The notes beneath the pieces are model-generated. The model had not been told where the DNA came from, ran no database searches, and saw only the letters and a list, made by a program, of their open reading frames with translations. Source: Phycisphaerae bacterium (GTDB taxonomy: Bacteria > Planctomycetota > Phycisphaerae > JAAYCJ01). Taken from it: DNA of 8,802 nucleotides. The stretch covers positions 1-8,802 of the forward strand of contig WFQY01000118.1 in the NCBI GenBank assembly GCA_015486815.1, given 5' to 3'. Positions 4,453-8,802 of the stretch are shown piece after piece (position 1 is the first letter of the stretch; every line of letters starts with the position of its first letter). Made by a program: the position numbers and the translations under genes.

Positions 4453-6303
4453 ATGATGTTTGAAGTATATATAAAGACAAAGAAGGCGGTACCCGGATTG
4501 GCGAAGGTACTGTTGATTATTATCTTGCTTGGGTCGATAATTTTTGCGTGGTTTGTGCAGAAAAGCAAGCTTGCCGCTTCGGAACTTAAACTCGATAAGC
4601 AAACGCAAGCACGGACGTCAGCGGGAAAAATCACGTTCGGGATTTCGTCAAGTTGGCAGAAAATCGACACGCAGCTTCTGCCTGATAATACGATTATGGG
4701 TTGGCGGAGTAAATCGAATCGCAAAACGAATGTAAGGATATACGCAGCATATCAGGGTAAATCGGATATAGTCGGTAAGTTGCGTGTAATAGCGATGATG
4801 AATCAGCTTTTTCCCGCACAAAATGCATTTGTCGAGCCTCGCTATGTCAAATCATCAGCTTTGCCTGCGTGTGTAGGTGAGGGAGCTGTTGTCTTCGATC
4901 AGCAGATTCTTGCATTGTATATGAGGGTTATGTTTCTGCCCAACGGTTCGTCGTTTGCTATAGTGTTCATAGGTGATAGGGCGATGGCTAACTCGTTTGT
5001 CCTGTGGGATAAACAAATATCGCAAACCATAAAATATTTTCCCGAAAAGCATATCAAAAAAGTTTCAGCTGGTCAGGAAATTTCGATAGGGTCGCTGAGC
5101 TTCAAATTACCAAACGATAGCTGGGTTGCAAAGGACAAATATTTCGACCTGTTGACAATTCAGCCTGCGGTTACGGACTCTTCTAAATTGTGGATAGCGA
5201 ATCTTAAAGCAATGCGGCTACCCAAATATCGGAAATCAAAGGAATTGCTTGTCGATCATTTCATCTCGCTACATACTATCGATAAGACAGTTGCGGTAAG
5301 TAAACTTTCCACTACTAAGCGGTTTGTTACTTATTTTGCACAGGACAGTGATTCAATTACGATTGATAAGGAAAAATACGTATATTCCGAATTGTGCTGG
5401 CTTAGCAGGGCGAGATCAAATGATTCGATTTTTATATCGGTTAATTGCGAGCAAGGTGTCGGGGCTTCGGTACGGAAGCAAATCAATAAAACACTCGAGA
5501 CGCTAACCATAACCAAGAATCAACGCAAATCGGCGCCAAAGCGGGTAGATGCTGTGAAAGTTATTTCCAAATATAATCCGGCACGCCAAGCAGGCAAAAT
5601 TCCGGGATGGTATTTGATAAATACGGACAAAAAGCCTATTGGTTTCGATGCATTGCTTTGCTCAACGCTTAGCAGAAATGAACAAATCACAATCGCGGGT
5701 CTTGATTATACCTATTTCGACGGCGGAAGTATGAAATATACTCAGCGAGAGCAATGGGAAGTTTCCGCTAAAGATTTTACAGGAAGATACTCGACGCGAA
5801 TCGAGCTACGTAATAGGAAACAGCGAGTCATTTCGTCGCATTTGATTATTGCTAACAGTGAGTTTTCCGCTGACAAAATTCATACGGTTGTACGAATAGA
5901 CGACCGAGTAAACAATAATGAATTTGCTCGTCCTAAGGAGTTTCTGCCAGAAGGCGGAGCGTTGATTCTTATATCTATGATGGCGGACAATAGCTGGTCG
6001 GATGGAGATAGCGTAGTCATTGCACAGATGAACACGATGAACTCGCATATACAGACGGGGGTATTCAAGCGAGTAAAGCATGCTGACTATACCGAGGTGC
6101 TTGTTTTGGCGGATAATGAATTGTCGTACACCAAATATAAGTTTGATAACGCTGGCAGATGGGTGGGAATTGATATAGATACGGATGTTAAGATTATTCG
6201 GACGTCGGCGAAGAAAGTAGCTCTTCTTTACCGGATGCAGGTTCGGGAAGCACTGAGATTTTTTATGCAAATGGAAAAAAGCATATCGAATGAAAAGCGA
6301 TGA
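4453..6303 (+). CDS. Membrane-anchored protein of unknown function with internal duplication
   Basis: I do not recognise a named family. From ATG 4453 the protein has 616 residues. A lysine-bearing N-terminus (IKTKKAVPGLAK) precedes one hydrophobic segment (about 16-35), predicting a single-pass anchor with a large domain outside the cytoplasm. Two consecutive blocks look homologous. Block 1 (about 59-197) opens GKITFGISSSW and closes WDKQISQTIKYF. Block 2 (about 214-353) opens GSLSFKLPNDSW and closes VRKQINKTLETLTI. The C-terminal part (about 384-616) opens GWYLINTDKKPIGF and looks beta-rich. A TTG at 4405 could extend the frame by 16 residues, but ATG 4453 (or 4456) follows an AAGG directly; the spacing is poor for either. 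Its stop lies 3 bases before the LarA-like gene, so the two are probably one transcript. A role in envelope sensing or stress is possible but not supported by any motif. Confidence 0.8.
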   Translation: MMFEVYIKTKKAVPGLAKVLLIIILLGSIIFAWFVQKSKLAASELKLDKQTQARTSAGKITFGISSSWQKIDTQLLPDNTIMGWRSKSNRKTNVRIYAAYQGKSDIVGKLRVIAMMNQLFPAQNAFVEPRYVKSSALPACVGEGAVVFDQQILALYMRVMFLPNGSSFAIVFIGDRAMANSFVLWDKQISQTIKYFPEKHIKKVSAGQEISIGSLSFKLPNDSWVAKDKYFDLLTIQPAVTDSSKLWIANLKAMRLPKYRKSKELLVDHFISLHTIDKTVAVSKLSTTKRFVTYFAQDSDSITIDKEKYVYSELCWLSRARSNDSIFISVNCEQGVGASVRKQINKTLETLTITKNQRKSAPKRVDAVKVISKYNPARQAGKIPGWYLINTDKKPIGFDALLCSTLSRNEQITIAGLDYTYFDGGSMKYTQREQWEVSAKDFTGRYSTRIELRNRKQRVISSHLIIANSEFSADKIHTVVRIDDRVNNNEFARPKEFLPEGGALILISMMADNSWSDGDSVVIAQMNTMNSHIQTGVFKRVKHADYTEVLVLADNELSYTKYKFDNAGRWVGIDIDTDVKIIRTSAKKVALLYRMQVREALRFFMQMEKSISNEKR

Positions 6304-6306
6304 CAG

Positions 6307-7620
6307 ATGAAGCAAACATATTTGTTATATGACAAAGAAAAGATTGATATTGCCATACCGGATAGTTGGTATGTTTTGGAACCTACCGATCCACCTGCGT
6401 TCAAAGACCTCGATCGGACAATTGCCGATGCGCTTGCTAATCCTATCGCGAGCAAACCGCTGAGGGAAATAACACAAGCTGCTGATAAGAGTGGTCAAGC
6501 TGTTATTGTGATTTCCGATATTACCCGACCGGTACCTAACAAAAAAATTCTGCCAGCGATAATAGAGGTGCTGAAATCCGTCGGCTATGATGACGAAAAT
6601 ATCAAAATTCTGGTAGCTACCGGTATGCATAGGCCTGAAACGGACGAAGAGCATATAGCATTGGTGGGCAGAGAAATTTTCGGTAGATATGAGATAATCG
6701 ATCATCGCGCCAGCCAGGCGGAAGAATTAATCGAACTCGCTGAGCGTACCTCGTCGGGCACGTCGGTGAGGATAAACAAATATTATTATCAGGCATCATT
6801 GCGAATAGTTACGGGTTTTATCGAGCCACACTTTATGGCGGGATTTTCGGGTGGTCGTAAGGCGATTTGTCCGGGGCTCGTTGATTTAAAGACGCTCGAG
6901 AAGTTTCACGGTGCAAAATTCTTAGCTGACGCGAATACACGAATGGGCAGGCTCGAGGGTAATCCTTGTCATCGGGAGGCATTGGAAATTGCACGGAAGG
7001 TTAAGCCTGACTTTTTGTTTAACGTAACGATAAATGCTGAGGAGGAGATTACCGGAATTTTCGCTGGCGATTCGGAGCAGGCACATCTTGAGGGAATTGA
7101 GTTTGTTCGAAAGACAATGACGGTAAAGGTGGCGGAACCTTTTGATGTGATTTTCGTTACGAATGGTGGCTATCCGCTTGACACGCTTTTTTATCAAGCT
7201 AACAAGGGAATGACCGCAGCTATGGAATATATCAAGCCTAACGGCACGATAATTTTGATAGCGGGTTGTAAGGAAGGTATCGGGTCGGATTCGTTCAGAG
7301 AGATATTGTTTGAGTACGACGATTACAAGAAATTTTTAGCTGACATTTTTGCGACTGATGAGACAAGGCTTGACCAGTGGGGCTTTCAGATGCAATCGAA
7401 GGTTTTGGAGAAAATTGGCAGGGAAAATCTCATTATGGTTACCGACGGCATTTCACTTGACGAGTTACGCAGATGCCACGTCACGCCAGCTGACGATTAT
7501 ATAGGCCGATATCCGATTCGTCAGCAGGTTGAAAGACTAATAGAAAAGTTTTCAGCTGACACTGATAAACGCATAGCGGTAATACCGAGAGGCCCGTATA
7601 TCCTGCCAAGAATAGGATAA
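6307..7620 (+). CDS. LarA-family nickel-dependent racemase/epimerase
   Basis: LarA enzymes use a nickel-pincer nucleotide (NPN) cofactor bound covalently to a lysine to racemise lactate or related 2-hydroxy acids by hydride transfer. This 437-residue protein is close to the usual length and keeps the key positions, nearly in register with Lactobacillus plantarum LarA: Arg74 in SDITRPVP, His108 in TGMHRP, His175 and Lys185 in EPHFMAGFSGGRKAICPG (cofactor attachment lysine and nickel ligand), His201 in FHGAK, and Gln297 and Lys300 in YQANKG. It should therefore be catalytically competent. The family now covers several substrates, so lactate is not assured. No larB, larC or larE cofactor-synthesis gene is in the window, so maturation must be encoded elsewhere. 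ATG 6307 follows the preceding stop codon by 3 bases with no clear Shine-Dalgarno site, consistent with coupling. No terminator is evident in the following 140 bases. Confidence 0.93.
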   Translation: MKQTYLLYDKEKIDIAIPDSWYVLEPTDPPAFKDLDRTIADALANPIASKPLREITQAADKSGQAVIVISDITRPVPNKKILPAIIEVLKSVGYDDENIKILVATGMHRPETDEEHIALVGREIFGRYEIIDHRASQAEELIELAERTSSGTSVRINKYYYQASLRIVTGFIEPHFMAGFSGGRKAICPGLVDLKTLEKFHGAKFLADANTRMGRLEGNPCHREALEIARKVKPDFLFNVTINAEEEITGIFAGDSEQAHLEGIEFVRKTMTVKVAEPFDVIFVTNGGYPLDTLFYQANKGMTAAMEYIKPNGTIILIAGCKEGIGSDSFREILFEYDDYKKFLADIFATDETRLDQWGFQMQSKVLEKIGRENLIMVTDGISLDELRRCHVTPADDYIGRYPIRQQVERLIEKFSADTDKRIAVIPRGPYILPRIG

Positions 7621-7760
7621 TATTTCTTGTTCCGATATTTGAATATTGCGAATCAGCGTTGTGGATGGTATTTTTTGTATTTTCGCTGAGTAACCGTAAT
7701 TGATATGCTATTTTATGGTGCGACGCAAATGGTTATCTCGGTAAATTCGGATAGATTCAG

Positions 7761-8802
7761 ATGAGCTGGCTAAAAAAATTACTACCGGTGATTATAATAT
7801 TTATCCTGCCAACGATTTTTTTTCTGCCGTTGTTCTTTACTTTCGGTATCGGGCCTCGTGAAGATGAGTTGATGCAATATTTTCCCTGTATGTATTGGCT
7901 GGCTAATCATCTGCAAGCAGGGACGATTCCGCTTTGGAATCATCTCATCTATGGGGGATATTCAGCTATTAGCGATCCGCAAACGGGAATATGCTATCCG
8001 CTGAATTGGTTTGCTTGTATTGTCGGCGTGCGATTTGCATATCCGTTTCTATTGCTTGGGCATTATTGGTTAGCGGGTTTGGGGATGTATCTTTTGGGTA
8101 GAAGCTGGCGGCTGACGAAGTTAGTATCTTTTGCGGGAGCTGTCGTCTGGATGTTCTCGGGTTTTATGCTCGGACATCGAACGCATTATACGATATTAGC
8201 TGCGATAAGCTATCTGCCTATTATTATTTATTTTTGGAACAGATATAGCGAATCGGCTAAAGGAGTAACAAAACGGCGATGGTTTATTGCGATTGTAATC
8301 GCACAGTCGTTGCAGATACTCGCTGGTCATATTCAGACAGCAGGTCTGTCAGCGGTTATTGTGTTCTTTTATCTGCTGATAGCTGACGATGGAAGAAAAG
8401 CTATAAGGCGGATAGCTGATTATCTCGTGAGTTATGTTTTCGTGTTCGGGCTGACAGCGTTTTCGATTTTGCCTGCGATTGATATGTTTGATGAATCGGT
8501 ACGTTCGTTCAATAGTTATCGTTTCGTTACGGAAAATTCGTTTTTCCCAGCTGCCTGGCCTGTGATTTTTGCACCTGCTTCGATGGGGCTTCGAGTGCCG
8601 AATTTTCTGTATCATTTCAGGTATTTTGGTCCTTGGCATTTATGTGAGCTGAATTGTTTCGTTACGCTGACGGGTTTGATTCTTGCATGTTTCGCAATAA
8701 AAATGCGCAAACAATTCGACCGTCAGCAATACCGATTAACTATGTTCTTCGCAATGATGGCGGGAGTTGCGATTTTTCTTTCGCTCGGCAGATATAATCC
8801 CG
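7761..8802 (+). CDS. YfhO/GT-C-type polytopic membrane protein, 3' end outside window
   Basis: An uninterrupted frame of 347 codons runs off the right edge. It encodes a hydrophobic membrane protein with a first transmembrane segment at about 7-28 and further ones near 92-112, 119-138, 145-160, 174-188, 195-208, 221-240, 300-313 and 327-342. The first outer loop carries REDELMQYFP (33-42), PLWN (57-60) and SDPQTGICYPLNW (71-83), the layout of YfhO-like and other GT-C glycosyltransferases, which move sugars from a polyprenyl-phosphate carrier to lipids, polymers or proteins outside the membrane. The acidic cluster Glu34-Asp35-Glu36 is the probable catalytic site. AGHIQTAGL (188-196) and LGRYNP (342-347) also fit the family. 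An in-frame TAG at 7752-7754 leaves ATG 7761 as the only ATG start, though its Shine-Dalgarno (GGA at 7749-7751) is weak. Family confidence is good; donor and acceptor are unknown. Confidence 0.85.
   Translation, partial: MSWLKKLLPVIIIFILPTIFFLPLFFTFGIGPREDELMQYFPCMYWLANHLQAGTIPLWNHLIYGGYSAISDPQTGICYPLNWFACIVGVRFAYPFLLLGHYWLAGLGMYLLGRSWRLTKLVSFAGAVVWMFSGFMLGHRTHYTILAAISYLPIIIYFWNRYSESAKGVTKRRWFIAIVIAQSLQILAGHIQTAGLSAVIVFFYLLIADDGRKAIRRIADYLVSYVFVFGLTAFSILPAIDMFDESVRSFNSYRFVTENSFFPAAWPVIFAPASMGLRVPNFLYHFRYFGPWHLCELNCFVTLTGLILACFAIKMRKQFDRQQYRLTMFFAMMAGVAIFLSLGRYNP

Noticed and set aside
5806..6315. A 169-codon minus-strand open frame across the end of the anchored protein gene
   Set aside because: No family features and full overlap with a coherent plus-strand gene.
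7653..7689. Inverted repeat TCAGCG/CGCTGA with a T-run in its loop after the LarA-like gene
   Set aside because: The stem is only 6 bp with a 25-base loop, and the T-run is inside the loop, not after the stem, so it does not fit a terminator.
7700..7728. TTGATA as a -35 box for the membrane protein gene
   Set aside because: The sequence 17 bases downstream (ACGCAA) has no resemblance to a -10 box, and neighbouring spacings are no better.

Overview
The window is 8.8 kb of an AT-leaning bacterial chromosome. All recognisable genes lie on the + strand. The lineage cannot be fixed from the sequence. Three things would fit a Planctomycetota/Phycisphaerae-like or related environmental bacterium: a stand-alone MetRS beta-type tRNA-binding protein, weak or absent Shine-Dalgarno sites at most starts, and dispersed intergenic repeats of a type I remember from such genomes. 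This placement is a low-confidence inference.

Layout. Positions 1-217 are a non-coding leader with a hairpin repeat (22-53), a triple 9-bp CTCTGTG repeat (110-136), a purine tract, and a promoter that ends only 7 bases before the first ATG. A tight three-gene unit follows: a PfkB-family sugar-phosphate kinase resembling 1-phosphofructokinase (218-1177), a MetRS beta/CsaA-like tRNA-binding OB-fold protein (1191-1547), and the DNA-repair ATPase RecN (1553-3226). A separate promoter with overlapping dyads then drives a compact hicB-hicA toxin-antitoxin pair (3349-3776). The antitoxin is so short that it has no room for the usual DNA-binding domain.

Positions 3777-4452 contain no credible gene. 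They hold a nest of dyads. Two related perfect hairpins (3932-3967 and 4007-4036) differ by three compensatory base-pair changes. Beyond them lies a GC-rich repeat island (about 4109-4350; roughly 60% G+C by hand count over 4141-4350, against about 31% in the 80 bases 4361-4440). The island is made of repeated words and nested inverted repeats.

A second operon-like group starts after a TATAAT box at 4389. It contains a membrane-anchored protein of unknown function with an apparent internal duplication (4453-6303), then, 3 bases later, a LarA-type nickel-pincer racemase/epimerase with its full set of key residues (6307-7620). The last gene (7761 to the right edge, incomplete) is a polytopic membrane protein of the YfhO/GT-C glycosyltransferase type.

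The genes do not form one obvious pathway. The first three are housekeeping-type functions packed together. The HicBA pair and the repeat island look like an accessory insertion zone between two stable gene blocks. The strongest candidates for something undescribed are the covarying hairpin pair with its repeat island, and the unknown anchored protein coupled to the LarA homologue.
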